From Paenibacillus sp. FSL W8-0426 (GTDB lineage: Bacteria; Bacillota; Bacilli; Paenibacillales; Paenibacillaceae): DNA of 64,000 bases. How positions within the stretch are numbered: position 1 is the first letter of the stretch; each line of letters opens with the position of its first letter. A program made the translations under genes and the position numbers. This document shows, piece after piece, positions 50,785-60,056 of the stretch. The stretch lies in assembly GCF_037969725.1 (NCBI RefSeq), contig NZ_CP150203.1:4976001-5040000 (forward strand). The letters run 5' to 3'. The notes under the pieces were generated by a model. It searched no databases and had not been told where the DNA came from. It saw only the letters and a list, made by a program, of their open reading frames with translations.

Positions 50785-53433
50785 TCATTTCGTACCATCG
50801 AAGAAATCGAGTTCGGAGGACTCCTGTTCGAAAGGGAAAAACTTCTTGGGACCCAAATAGAGTTGCTCATCTTGTCGCGATACGGGAACGACGGCAAATC
50901 CCCAACGTTGTTCCCCGGCAAATACAAAAAATCTGGTTTCGCCATTACGAATCGAGTCGGTGTCGTCCTGCAAAATATATCTCCCAAATTCGACTGAAAT
51001 CTCTTCATAAGACTTGGCCTCATATGCATTGGGGCGGTTATGATAGATATATCTTCCCTTTTGTTTACCGTCGACAGCAGTAAGATAAAATTCGATTTCT
51101 GTCACATGTGCGGGCCTCGATATGAATCCCGTCTTTTTCTGTTCGTTCAAGCCCTCAATGAGATTTTTTTCGAGCCCTGAATGCGTTAATGAACTGACCG
51201 TATAGGGTATAACCGGCGGTTGATGCGTAATCCGGGGATCGATCATCCCCATCTTCTTCGAATTTAGATAACGAATGGCTCCCTTAAGGCAAGCCATTTT
51301 TAATTCAGGCGTTTTCTGGTTCACTTCAGCCTTTTGTTTAAATTCAATGCTCTTTCCTGGCACAAATTCCTTGAGCGCCTCTCGAAACAGATCGATTCTG
51401 CACGACTGTCCTGTAAGTTTGATGATGGAATAGTCTTGCAGACGTCCGCTGTGATAGAACTCATCCAGGAATTTACGAACGATGTTATAGATGTCCGCTT
51501 TCAGCAACTGATGAATCTCCCTAATATTGAACACGACGTCTGGGAGGTGGTGCTCGTCCCTAAAACGACCGCTTTCCACAACGGATATCAGCCAGCGATC
51601 CATGACTTCAATATTTAAATCCGTTTCCGTATCCGTGCTACGCTCGGTTTCGAATTTGCTGCGCAATATGCCGGTTCGATGAAAAAACTCCTTTTTCATG
51701 TTTTCGGCAGCTCCCCATAGGAGATGGAAATTATTCAATACTCTTTGATACTCTTCGCGTGTTGCACTCTCATAGTTTTTGAATGCCGTCGGCAGAATTT
51801 GCCCAGCTTCCAAGTACCTTTTTTCTAATTTCTCGTACACCGCGTCTATGCCGAATTCGTCTACATGCCGATACAAGTCGCCTCCCGGTATACCGATTAA
51901 CATATCAATATCCGTGTCGGAGTACCGTCCACCCGTCGCATAATATTCCGCAAACACAACTTTCATGAATTGCATAATGCGGTAAGTAAGGTTATTGCCG
52001 CCAAAGTTCATATCCCCATTCTCAAAATTCGTATGGATATCAAGCTTGTAGGCTATGCGCCCATCCTCAATTCGGAAACGGCATGAAGAAAGGTCCGTTG
52101 TTCCTCCCCCACAATCCATGACGAGTGCCTGATATTCCTCACCATCTGCGAAGGCGCCTCGATCCATCTGATCAGCCAGCGTATTATACAAAACAGCCAG
52201 GCCTTCATCCAGCATTTGATCTTCAATGATTGTAAATTCGGGGAGAACATGTTTGAACATCTCAATGAATTGTGTCTGCAGTTTGGCCGGAGCCGTAAAA
52301 TGAAGGTTCTTGAACCGACATTTGAACTGCTGTTCCGCCGTGCCGATCACATACCGCAGAAAGCCACCGAGTATTTCGCTCCGGTCAACTACGGCTGTGT
52401 TACCTTCAGCATCGATGATTTCTTCTTGGATTTCATAGTTGTTAATCCACCGCTTGATTCCCCTGAAAACACTCGCCCTTGTCCCTCCAAATTCTTGATC
52501 TCCTAAAGCTTCTTCACCGTAAGCATAAACAACGTGCTGCGGAGTGGAGCAATCTACAACACGAACTGCTGTTGGCAGTACTTCAGCCCATTCCCGCCCT
52601 CTGCGCTGAGGGAACGAAACATAGTTGATCGAATTAATTTGGATCGAAGAATGATGGCCTGTTTCCGGTCGCGTAACATATTCATGATCCAGATAAGCTC
52701 CCGCCGTTGTGTTGGATGTTCCAAAATCAATGGCCAACACGGCCTCTGTCGTTTCGGTATCCCTGATGACCAATTCGGAGACAGGTATGCAAGCCGCCTG
52801 AAGTTTCAATGGAAGCATAGGGCGATCACTGTAATACGCATGATAGAAATAATCCGAATCCTGTTTTCTCAAAAACAACAAACGATAATCTCGGTTGGAT
52901 GTTTCTCTTAGATCGGTATCTTCGTCGCGGGAGAGATAGAAGCATCCCTGAAGATTCTCATCTTTGAGAATATTCAGGATACCGCACAACTGACCGCTTC
53001 CATTTACCAATAAAACATTGGAAGTGCTGATCCATAATTCATCGGACTGGATCAGATAACGATCATTCTGGCCCGTTCGGACGCCTTGATATAACGTAAT
53101 TCTGGCTGGAACACGAATCGTTGCTTCCTTTGGCCGTTGATTCGTCCAATACTTTCTCAAAATGGTTTCGATTCTTTCGAAACCGCCCTCTTGATAACGC
53201 GTAATCAAAAAGTGCTCTTCAGCACTCCTAAATCTTAAAATCAGGTTGATGAGCGAATTCCGATCCAGACGGTTGGCCAAACCTTCCACAAGGCGCTGCT
53301 TGAAACATATTTCTTTCAACTGGAAAGTGGTCATTTGTTCAAGCTCCACTCTTGTATATCTGGTCCCAAATGGACTACCTTCATGATTTGTGTCCGGTTG
53401 ATGCAACCTATACGTATAAGGTCCGTTCATCAT
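50785..53433 (-). CDS. Hsp70/actin-like ATPase with SAP-like N-terminus
   Basis: An 882-residue protein. Residues about 28-68 look like a SAP-type helix pair (VELEQMTTFQLKEICFKQRL). From about 232 an Hsp70/actin ATPase fold begins: phosphate 1 AIDFGTSNTTAGAYL and phosphate 2 VMDCGGGTTDLSSC are intact, with FNFGGNNL-type adenosine residues further on. It has no normal substrate-binding domain; the C-terminus is a novel beta-rich region (RFFVFAGEQRWGFAVVPVSR). With the nearby DnaJ gene it may form a dedicated folding or assembly machine. Confidence 0.8.
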   Translation of the reverse strand: MMNGPYTYRLHQPDTNHEGSPFGTRYTRVELEQMTTFQLKEICFKQRLVEGLANRLDRNSLINLILRFRSAEEHFLITRYQEGGFERIETILRKYWTNQRPKEATIRVPARITLYQGVRTGQNDRYLIQSDELWISTSNVLLVNGSGQLCGILNILKDENLQGCFYLSRDEDTDLRETSNRDYRLLFLRKQDSDYFYHAYYSDRPMLPLKLQAACIPVSELVIRDTETTEAVLAIDFGTSNTTAGAYLDHEYVTRPETGHHSSIQINSINYVSFPQRRGREWAEVLPTAVRVVDCSTPQHVVYAYGEEALGDQEFGGTRASVFRGIKRWINNYEIQEEIIDAEGNTAVVDRSEILGGFLRYVIGTAEQQFKCRFKNLHFTAPAKLQTQFIEMFKHVLPEFTIIEDQMLDEGLAVLYNTLADQMDRGAFADGEEYQALVMDCGGGTTDLSSCRFRIEDGRIAYKLDIHTNFENGDMNFGGNNLTYRIMQFMKVVFAEYYATGGRYSDTDIDMLIGIPGGDLYRHVDEFGIDAVYEKLEKRYLEAGQILPTAFKNYESATREEYQRVLNNFHLLWGAAENMKKEFFHRTGILRSKFETERSTDTETDLNIEVMDRWLISVVESGRFRDEHHLPDVVFNIREIHQLLKADIYNIVRKFLDEFYHSGRLQDYSIIKLTGQSCRIDLFREALKEFVPGKSIEFKQKAEVNQKTPELKMACLKGAIRYLNSKKMGMIDPRITHQPPVIPYTVSSLTHSGLEKNLIEGLNEQKKTGFISRPAHVTEIEFYLTAVDGKQKGRYIYHNRPNAYEAKSYEEISVEFGRYILQDDTDSIRNGETRFFVFAGEQRWGFAVVPVSRQDEQLYLGPKKFFPFEQESSELDFFDGTK

Positions 53434-53477
53434 TCACGTTTCCTTTCATCCAGTGGGTACTCCTGTAATCACCCCAC

Positions 53478-54167
53478 TTAGTAAAGAGCTATTCCTTCCA
53501 TTCTCATGGTAGCTTCCTCTTCTAGAATGCCAAAATGATGACTCCAATAGATCTCGATCGTGAAATGAAGTGGGAGAAATAATTCTAAAATCAATTCCAC
53601 CTTTGAATTGGCGTGTTCTGTTTTTTCCTGACCCATGTAGATCAGCAATTCGTTTTTTTCTTCACAGTTGGCATAAATAATAGATTTTTTGAAGATCTTG
53701 CTCATGGTCTGCTTCAGAAAATGGATCAATTCTCCCGTTTCGTAGACCATCAACAACCCTTCGCAGATCTTATCCTGCTCCTGTCTGTCAAGATCATTGA
53801 AACTGGAGGCGATCCTGTCTCCGAAGACGCCATTACGTATATCTCTGCTCAAAAAGCGAATATAATACTCTCGTTTGTTCATTCCCTGATACAAATCGAT
53901 CGTCCCTAAAAAATGAATAAGGATATCAAAAAGATTCTCCCTTAGCTCGTAATCTTCTTCGTCATCCGGCAGGAAGAGCTCCTTGAATATGGAGTAGAAA
54001 CGATAATACGGATTTACCTCGACAATCTGTTCGATCTCACGCTGGTTCAAATCTTCCAAACTGAGCTCCATGTAAGGAGAGTAGTCCTCAGCCGGGACGA
54101 ACCTGATCCCGTTCGGGTCGATGCCCTTCAACTTTGAACTTAACATGACATCCCATATATAGTTCAC
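53478..54167 (-). CDS. Candidate baseplate component (229 residues)
   Basis: A protein from a GTG at 54167, overlapping the upstream stop as GTGA and behind AAGGTG. It is acidic with segments RFVPAEDYSPYMELSLEDLN, NPYYRFYSIFKELFLPDDEE and LELFLPLHFTIEIYWSHHFG. The last is a beta-strand run seen in some phage baseplate wedge proteins. Translational coupling to the 437-residue gene implies a complex with it, like TssF/TssG pairs. I do not recognise the family itself. Confidence 0.5.
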   Translation of the reverse strand: MNYIWDVMLSSKLKGIDPNGIRFVPAEDYSPYMELSLEDLNQREIEQIVEVNPYYRFYSIFKELFLPDDEEDYELRENLFDILIHFLGTIDLYQGMNKREYYIRFLSRDIRNGVFGDRIASSFNDLDRQEQDKICEGLLMVYETGELIHFLKQTMSKIFKKSIIYANCEEKNELLIYMGQEKTEHANSKVELILELFLPLHFTIEIYWSHHFGILEEEATMRMEGIALY

Positions 54168-55477
54168 AGGTATGCACCTTCACATCTGTAGTCAGGGAAA
54201 TATGTCTGTATTTCGGCAACGATATAACTTAACACGTCAGCCTCCAAAAACTTTGGCAATTTCCTATTCCCGTTTGTTTCCAATCTAAAGGCCAGATTCA
54301 TGACAGGTTTCCCATAATTAGTCCGTATGCCTTCACTGACAAATGGATTCAACGGATAGGTCATCGAAGAAGAAGCACTCAACATTTCACTATTTTTTGA
54401 AGGTTCCCGAATTTCAATGTCGACTAATTCAATGCCTTCGCTGGCTTCAAGCGAATGAACAATCCGTAGAATCTCTGCCTTAGAGCGGATAATCCGCCCC
54501 CTATTTTCAGCCAGACGAACGGTGAATTGTTCATTGCGCCGATTGGAAAATACCGGATATGGGAAATGTGTCAGGTTTGTCATCGAAGGTTTAATGATTT
54601 TCACAAGTCCCCATTCACCGGATTCATTGCGAGGAGTCACAATCACTAAACGATCCTCCGATCGCAAAATGTACCTCACATCAGCTTCGCTGGCATCGAC
54701 CAAATACCCGTGTTGAGCGCCTTCTTGTCGCAAAGAAAGCGTATGTTCGAAATTAATTCGGTCTATGGCCGGCATCGGGAATCCTGTATTTCGTTGGCTT
54801 ATTCGTTCCAGGTTCCATAAAGGGATAACGCCTGATCGCTTAAATACGTCATACTCTTCCAGCGACACAACAATTTCTTTGATCTCTTCATGCAGTGCAG
54901 GCTCGCCTTCGCCTCCAACCAGGACACAATCTACAAATTTATAAATGTACGGAAGATTGACCGTTCTCCAATTCTTCCCATTCAGCATAAATGATTGATA
55001 AAGCTTCTCTATTTCGTTTACGTAGGATAGATTTTGCTTTAATTTAAAAAATAGCGGATACGTGCCTGCATTCGTAACCATGGTTCCCTTGAATATTCGC
55101 TGGCTTGATATCAATTCCCAAATCTGTTTGGTTTCCATCTCCAAGAACAAAGAGAATAACGGAATCTCTCCCCCGTTACGCACCAGTTCTGCAACACCAG
55201 TGATATCAAGCATCTGGTTGTTCAAATCCGAGTACAGCATCGGTCGAAGAAATTCATGGATGGGGTCATAATCTTCCCGGTCAATTAAGGTGATGTGAAG
55301 TTCATATTTTGCCTCCTGATTCTCCACCTCGTCGAACACGCGCTGCTCAATCTGCCGGTTCAACTCTTCCTGGTATTCGACCAGGTTCAGGAACACGCCG
55401 GTCATCAGGTTTTTCAACACTCGGCGCTGCTCCAAGTCTTCCATCTTGTTCAGCCGGTCACGGATAATGTCCTTCAT
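54164..55477 (-). CDS. Candidate baseplate component (437 residues)
   Basis: A 437-residue protein starting MKDIIRDRLNKMEDLEQRRV behind a G-rich site. It contains a long helical N-terminus, then mixed domains with ELISSQRIFKGTMVTNAGTY, FKRSGVIPLWNLERISQRN and a C-terminal strand region (VMNLAFRLETNGNRKLPKFL). Size and coupling to the next gene suggest a baseplate wedge subunit analogous to TssF or TssK. No conserved catalytic motif is visible, arguing for a structural role. Confidence 0.45.
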   Translation of the reverse strand: MKDIIRDRLNKMEDLEQRRVLKNLMTGVFLNLVEYQEELNRQIEQRVFDEVENQEAKYELHITLIDREDYDPIHEFLRPMLYSDLNNQMLDITGVAELVRNGGEIPLFSLFLEMETKQIWELISSQRIFKGTMVTNAGTYPLFFKLKQNLSYVNEIEKLYQSFMLNGKNWRTVNLPYIYKFVDCVLVGGEGEPALHEEIKEIVVSLEEYDVFKRSGVIPLWNLERISQRNTGFPMPAIDRINFEHTLSLRQEGAQHGYLVDASEADVRYILRSEDRLVIVTPRNESGEWGLVKIIKPSMTNLTHFPYPVFSNRRNEQFTVRLAENRGRIIRSKAEILRIVHSLEASEGIELVDIEIREPSKNSEMLSASSSMTYPLNPFVSEGIRTNYGKPVMNLAFRLETNGNRKLPKFLEADVLSYIVAEIQTYFPDYRCEGAYL

Positions 55478-55516
55478 CCTGTCTCTCCCCTCCCGGGTTA
55501 ATGATCGTATTGATTA

Positions 55517-57370
55517 TTACTGCTCCTTGTTCGTGCTGACCGCTCCCGATCGGGCTTCCCCAACCTCTGATGGTAAATCGCTCTCGCCCTCATGATCAGA
55601 GGAGCCGGACGAGCTGGTGCCGGTTGCGCCTGTACCCGCTGACTGGCCCGAACCCGCCGCGCCGCTTCCGTTCGAACTCGTCGTGCCTGAAGACGTCGCG
55701 GGCCCCGAAGAACCGGCCGGGCTGGTGCCCGTTGGTTCCGCTGCGCCGGACAGATTGGACGACAGGCCCGCGGAATCCAGGCCAAGACCTGCATCCAGTC
55801 CGCCGTCCAGCAGCGGATCGGTGGCCGGAACCGGCGGGTTCAGCTTTTCATCGAGCTTGTTGATTTTGCGTTCCATCGCCAGCACACGCTCCAGCATGTC
55901 GATCTCCTGATAAATGCCCTGTGCCTTTTCATAAGCTTCCAACGCACCCGCGTAATCCCCGGCTTCGTTGTACCTGTCACCCTTCTGCTCCAGCGTATCG
56001 GCCTGAAGCTGGCGCGATTGGCGCTTGATGTCTGCACGTTTCGTCTCCGCTTCCTCCAGCTTGGTCGCGATTTCCTTGAGCGCTTCCTTGTACGCCGTTT
56101 CCGTCGCGGCCGTACGCGCTCGTTTGTACATGGTGATCGCTCCGCTGTAATCTCCGTTCTGCATCTTGAGATCGCCTTCGGTCACCCAATCCTGCACCTG
56201 CTGGAAGGTCGTCATTTGCTCCAAACGCTCCTGAATCGATGCCCGGTCGAACATACTGTACGGCTCGGATTGCTCCAATGCCTTCGTATAACTGGCTGTC
56301 GCCTTGGCAATATCGCCTTCTTTGAGATGGGCTTCGCCGTCGACGAGCGTCTGAGCCGCCGTCATCTTGGCCGTAAGCAGTTTTTTGTGGATCGGGTCCT
56401 TGATCTTGATCGAGTTGTTGCGGGCCAAGCTGTAATCCGACACAGCCTTGGCGTATTCCTGCTCCTTCACGAACTGGTCCGCACTCTGCTCGTATTCCAG
56501 CATCTCCGTCGCCCACTCCGCCTTGTTTGCCGCCGTTTTGATTTTGTAGAACAGTCCCGCTCCCCCGAAAATAAGCAGCATGACCAACATGATCGCAATG
56601 CGTTTGATCCACTTTTTGCGGTTTTTCGGTTCTTCGTGGAAAATTTTGTTCACGTAGATTGCGGCAGCCGTATAGTTCTCTACCCGGCTTCGCTGTTTGC
56701 TGAGCATGACCTCCTCCAGCGTATCCACCAAGGTGCGCGGATCGTTCGCCGCTTCCGCGGCATCGATCATTTCCGCGTCATGCACGCCTTCCCAGATGCC
56801 TGGCGTACAGAGCACCAATGCGTCTCCATCGGCCAGTTTGATTTTATCGGACACAAACGGCGTGATCTTGCCCGGCTTGCCCGCATATTCATTCAGGTTG
56901 CCGCGCTCGTCATGCTGATCGATCCGGTCCTCGGGGATCTGTCCGTCCGAAGCCAGCTGCGCCGCCATGCTGTGATCCCGGCTTTTCAGCACAAGCCGGT
57001 TCCCCCGCAGATGGTACAGGCGGCTGTGGCCCGCCGAACCCCAGACCATGCGGGTATAATCCGTCACAACGATGACGAAACCGGCTTTTAATCTGACCCG
57101 GCGGCTCTCGTGTTGAAGCCATCCATGCGCTATACTGATATACTCCGTCAGACGCCGTTTCGATAACGTCGGTTTGTCCATGAAAGACTCCAACAAGGCC
57201 TGTACCAGCATCTCGGCGCTGTTCACTTCGGCATCCGTATCCAGTCCGTCCGCGATGATATAGCAGGCGTAATCCTCAAGCTCCACGCAGCCATAGTAAT
57301 CCCGGTTTTTCAGAAATGACCCTGCCTCCGAGACAAAGGCCATCTTGAAGTCGCTGTTCTCCTTTCTCAT
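55517..57370 (-). CDS. Degenerate PP2C-like membrane protein with TPR-like repeats
   Basis: A 617-residue protein. Residues 1-about 250 follow the PP2C fold (IADGLDTDAEVNS, WGSAGHSRLYHLRGN, LCTPGIWEG), but the DGMGG motif reads DGLDTD and the C-terminal metal-binding DN pair reads VENYTAAAI, so it is probably a pseudophosphatase. One membrane helix (IAIMLVMLLIFGGAGLFY) separates it from three or more TPR-like repeats (GDIAKATASYTKALEQS, GDYSGAITMYKRARTAA, GDYAGALEAYEKAQGIYQ) and a low-complexity Ser/Gly/Thr tail. Its topology puts the repeats outside the cytoplasm. Possible sensor that couples phosphorylation state to assembly. Confidence 0.8.
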   Translation of the reverse strand: MRKENSDFKMAFVSEAGSFLKNRDYYGCVELEDYACYIIADGLDTDAEVNSAEMLVQALLESFMDKPTLSKRRLTEYISIAHGWLQHESRRVRLKAGFVIVVTDYTRMVWGSAGHSRLYHLRGNRLVLKSRDHSMAAQLASDGQIPEDRIDQHDERGNLNEYAGKPGKITPFVSDKIKLADGDALVLCTPGIWEGVHDAEMIDAAEAANDPRTLVDTLEEVMLSKQRSRVENYTAAAIYVNKIFHEEPKNRKKWIKRIAIMLVMLLIFGGAGLFYKIKTAANKAEWATEMLEYEQSADQFVKEQEYAKAVSDYSLARNNSIKIKDPIHKKLLTAKMTAAQTLVDGEAHLKEGDIAKATASYTKALEQSEPYSMFDRASIQERLEQMTTFQQVQDWVTEGDLKMQNGDYSGAITMYKRARTAATETAYKEALKEIATKLEEAETKRADIKRQSRQLQADTLEQKGDRYNEAGDYAGALEAYEKAQGIYQEIDMLERVLAMERKINKLDEKLNPPVPATDPLLDGGLDAGLGLDSAGLSSNLSGAAEPTGTSPAGSSGPATSSGTTSSNGSGAAGSGQSAGTGATGTSSSGSSDHEGESDLPSEVGEARSGAVSTNKEQ

Positions 57371-57415
57371 CTGTCTCCCCATTTCATGTGTCGGTGCCCC
57401 GCTGTCCCGAACGTT

Positions 57416-58288
57416 CTACCATCCCTGTTCCAGAATGATGATCGTGGCGTTATCCTGATGCACCAGTCGTTTTTCTTCGATCAAATCGATGATGTCCTGT
57501 GCCGTATCGTACGGAGACTGGTCCCGGGCAAGCAGCGTTTCCAGCTCCATCTCGGTCAGCGTGTTGTACACGCCGTCGCTGCACAGGACGATCTTGTCCC
57601 CCGGCTGCAGCGCAAACGGCTCGTCCGCGATTTCCATCTGCCTGAAATGCTCGTAGCCCAAATAGTTGACCAGCCTTTTGCGCTGCGGATTGTCCAGGGC
57701 CTCCTGTTCCGTTATCTCGCCGGACATGTACTGCTCTTCCAGCTGACTCTCCAGCGTATGCTTGTGATTGATCGGAACGAGCTCGCCCTTGCGAAATACG
57801 GCAAGAATGCTGTCTCCGACCGCTCCCCAGTACAGGTTCCGGCCCCGAATCAGCGCGCTTACCAGTGTTGTCCCTCCCGGCACGCCCTGCTGTTTGCGCA
57901 GTATGGCTTGATTGGCCATGTGGGATGTGTTTTGATAAAACTCCTGCACGTCCGGGAAATGCTCCTGCTCCTCGAATTCGCGAATAAAGGTCTCTACGGC
58001 CGTCGTACTGGCCATCTTGCCCCCTGACAGACCGCTGATGCCGTCGGCGAGCACGGCCAGCAAACCGAACGGCATGGATGCGCTGGCAAAATAATCGTCC
58101 TGTTCGCTGCGTGCCCCGATGGTCTGACCGTTTCCGATCTGTGCTTCCAAAGGCACGTCGTCGCGCTGCCGCACCGGATTTATTCGGCTTCGGACGAACA
58201 AGAGCAGCCCGACCAGCATGCAGCCGCACGCAAGTACCCAATACGGGGTCAGCTCCTTGTCATTCCACAGGATCATGAACGTACTCAC
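57416..58288 (-). CDS. PP2C-type Ser/Thr phosphatase, membrane-anchored
   Basis: A 290-residue phosphatase. Two hydrophobic helices at the N-terminus anchor it. The PP2C motifs look intact: SEQDDYF, LADGISGLSGGKMAS, GGTTLVSALI, GAVGDS, CSDGVYN and DNATIIIL, giving all metal Asp residues. The start is taken as the GTG at 58288, overlapping the FHA stop. In T6SS, PppA dephosphorylates FHA proteins to switch the machine off; an equivalent role is inferred here. Confidence 0.88.
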   Translation of the reverse strand: MSTFMILWNDKELTPYWVLACGCMLVGLLLFVRSRINPVRQRDDVPLEAQIGNGQTIGARSEQDDYFASASMPFGLLAVLADGISGLSGGKMASTTAVETFIREFEEQEHFPDVQEFYQNTSHMANQAILRKQQGVPGGTTLVSALIRGRNLYWGAVGDSILAVFRKGELVPINHKHTLESQLEEQYMSGEITEQEALDNPQRKRLVNYLGYEHFRQMEIADEPFALQPGDKIVLCSDGVYNTLTEMELETLLARDQSPYDTAQDIIDLIEEKRLVHQDNATIIILEQGW

Positions 58289-58818
58289 TGCTGCTCCCAC
58301 TCAAAGTGCACGCCGCACAATGGAATGAAGAGAAATTTGCTGCGTCCGAGCTGAATGACGTCATATGCGGCCAACTCTACCGGTGAATAAACGGCCTCGT
58401 TATTGTGGTAGGCAAGCCCAGAGGCATCGCCAGGCAGCAGATAAAAATTGCGCTTCTTCGGATCGTACACGATGACCGCATGATTGCGGCGGGAGATCGT
58501 ATTGTCGCCCAGAATCCGTACATGCATCTCTTCGGAACGGCCAATGAAATTTTTCTCCGCCATAATGCGGTAATCCTGACCCATCTGCGCGCCTTCAATG
58601 CACACCAGCCAACCGGTTACCGGCTCAATGCCCGTGGTTTCGCCCAAATAAGGCATCGTTTTGTCGTCTTCCGCCGTGCGGGGTGCACGCGGTACGGCTG
58701 CCGCGGTTCCCCCGCTAGGCACAGCTGGCGACTCCACCGTCAGATTGCAGTATGGGCACGTATTTCCATGCCTTCTCGTGCTGAACATATGTCCATTAGC
58801 GCATCTCGTCAGACTCAT
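58285..58818 (-). CDS. FHA-domain protein with zinc-ribbon N-terminus
   Basis: A 177-residue protein. Residues about 6-24 carry two CxxC-like pairs (RCANGHM and CPYCN), likely a zinc ribbon. A Pro/Ala-rich linker leads to an FHA domain with GRSEE, then SRRNH (phospho-threonine recognition) and YDPKKRNFYLLPG. FHA domains bind phosphothreonine; with the phosphatases nearby this implies control by a kinase encoded outside the window. Confidence 0.88.
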   Translation of the reverse strand: MSLTRCANGHMFSTRRHGNTCPYCNLTVESPAVPSGGTAAAVPRAPRTAEDDKTMPYLGETTGIEPVTGWLVCIEGAQMGQDYRIMAEKNFIGRSEEMHVRILGDNTISRRNHAVIVYDPKKRNFYLLPGDASGLAYHNNEAVYSPVELAAYDVIQLGRSKFLFIPLCGVHFEWEQQ

Positions 58819-58861
58819 TTCGTTTCATTCCCCCGTAAGCTTGGTTATTGTCGCCCGCCAA

Positions 58862-59419
58862 CTACTTGACCAAAATCCGCGTGTTGGCAATATAAATTAA
58901 GTCCCCGGCCTCGATCAGGCTGGGTTCCTCGATTTCCAATTTGTTCGCTCGGCTCTGATTGCCCTTGCGTATGCCGACGCCGCTGGTCGAATCGATATCC
59001 TCGATGTACCATTGGCCGGATGCCTTGTTCAGCACGGCATGCTGCGGGCTGATCAGGGAAGCATACGGCGTGTCGGACAGATCGATATCCGCTTCGATCG
59101 ATTTGGTGCTTTTGCCGATCAGGACGCTCGTTTCGCCCTGGATATACCATTCCTTCACGCTGGTTCCATCGTCATCGAGAAGCACCAGCTTCACGATACG
59201 AGAAGACACCGCGGTTTTCTTCCTGACCCTGCTTCCTTGCGATGCAGGCAAATATTTGAGCAGCAAATACGCTCCTCCGGACAAAATGACGATAACACCT
59301 GTTACCCACTGGGCACCCATGTCCCGATTGATAAAAAATATGTAATATAACACGGTTAACGAAATTGCGGCGACGCAAGCATCCAGCGTCATCGTTAATA
59401 CCGATCTTCCTCGTCTCAC
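58862..59419 (-). CDS. Membrane-anchored FHA-domain protein
   Basis: A 185-residue protein from a GTG at 59419 behind a G-rich site. Two hydrophobic segments (AAISLTVLYYIFFIN and VTGVIVILSGGAYLLLKYL) precede a cytoplasmic FHA domain: LIGKSTKSIEADIDLS, then SPQHAVL and a C-terminal DIDSTSGVGIRKGN. The phosphothreonine-binding Arg is not obvious (Lys in GKSTKS), so binding may differ from the classic FHA. It resembles a dock for phosphorylated proteins at the membrane. Confidence 0.85.
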   Translation of the reverse strand: MRRGRSVLTMTLDACVAAISLTVLYYIFFINRDMGAQWVTGVIVILSGGAYLLLKYLPASQGSRVRKKTAVSSRIVKLVLLDDDGTSVKEWYIQGETSVLIGKSTKSIEADIDLSDTPYASLISPQHAVLNKASGQWYIEDIDSTSGVGIRKGNQSRANKLEIEEPSLIEAGDLIYIANTRILVK

Positions 59420-59469
59420 CTTTCAAACCCCCGCGTGCACCGGATGCGCCCATTCGCTGGATTTCCGGC

Positions 59470-59937
59470 CTACTTTTTTCGCACTCCGAAATAACGCTCA
59501 AACATGGCGGACATGTCCGTTGGATCTTTGGCCCCTGTTTTACTCCCGTTCGCAGCATCCTTGCCCTTGGAACGATAGCCGAAAAATTGCTCGAATTGTT
59601 GTTGCATCCGTGACGGGTCTCCCCAGAACTGACCAGGGTCTTTCATGTCCTGATGGGTTCGGGCCGAGCTACCCTGCCGTGCATCAGCATGCGCTGACGA
59701 ACGACCTTTACCGCTACCTTGCGATGCAGGATCAGGCTGCCTGTCATACGCGGCTCTCAACTCCGGGTTCCCCAGCGTGCTATAGGCTTCATGCACCAGC
59801 TTGAAGCGTTCCTCTGCTTTGGGGTCGCCTTGATTGACGTCAGGATGGTACTTTTTGGCCAGCCTTCGGTACGCTTTTTTGATTTCTTCCGCCGAAGCGC
59901 CTTTGTCCACCTCAAGCACCGCATAATAATTTTTCAT
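59470..59937 (-). CDS. DnaJ-domain co-chaperone
   Basis: A 155-residue protein with a complete J domain at residues 1-66 ([20 protein letters not shown]) including the HPD motif (KKYHPDVN) that stimulates Hsp70 ATPase. The rest is a polar, low-complexity linker and a short C-terminal helix ending [11 protein letters not shown]. It lacks the Gly/Phe and zinc domains of housekeeping DnaJ. Its partner is plausibly the Hsp70-like protein encoded at 50785-53433. Confidence 0.9.
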   Translation of the reverse strand: MKNYYAVLEVDKGASAEEIKKAYRRLAKKYHPDVNQGDPKAEERFKLVHEAYSTLGNPELRAAYDRQPDPASQGSGKGRSSAHADARQGSSARTHQDMKDPGQFWGDPSRMQQQFEQFFGYRSKGKDAANGSKTGAKDPTDMSAMFERYFGVRKK

Positions 59938-59964
59938 CGTATTCGTTGCTCCCTCTCTGAGGTA

Positions 59965-60003
59965 AGAGTAAAATAAAGATTAAGGGGCACAAGTGCCCCT
60001 TAA
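59965..60003 (-). terminator. Hairpin after the tube gene (partial terminator)
   Basis: TTAAGGGGCAC (59980-59990) and GTGCCCCTTAA (59993-60003) make an 11-base perfect arm pair. On the minus strand it is followed by TCTTTATTTT, a moderately U-rich tract. It lies between the tube gene and dnaJ, so it could lower downstream transcription relative to the tube and sheath. Confidence 0.7.
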
Positions 60004-60056
60004 CCTGATGGTGCGTTCGGTGCCGGTGACGGCCGGCCCCGAACGGAAGCTCCCTC

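Noticed and set aside
56018..57091. A 357-codon plus-strand open frame
   Set aside because: It lies opposite the degenerate PP2C gene and has no start signals.
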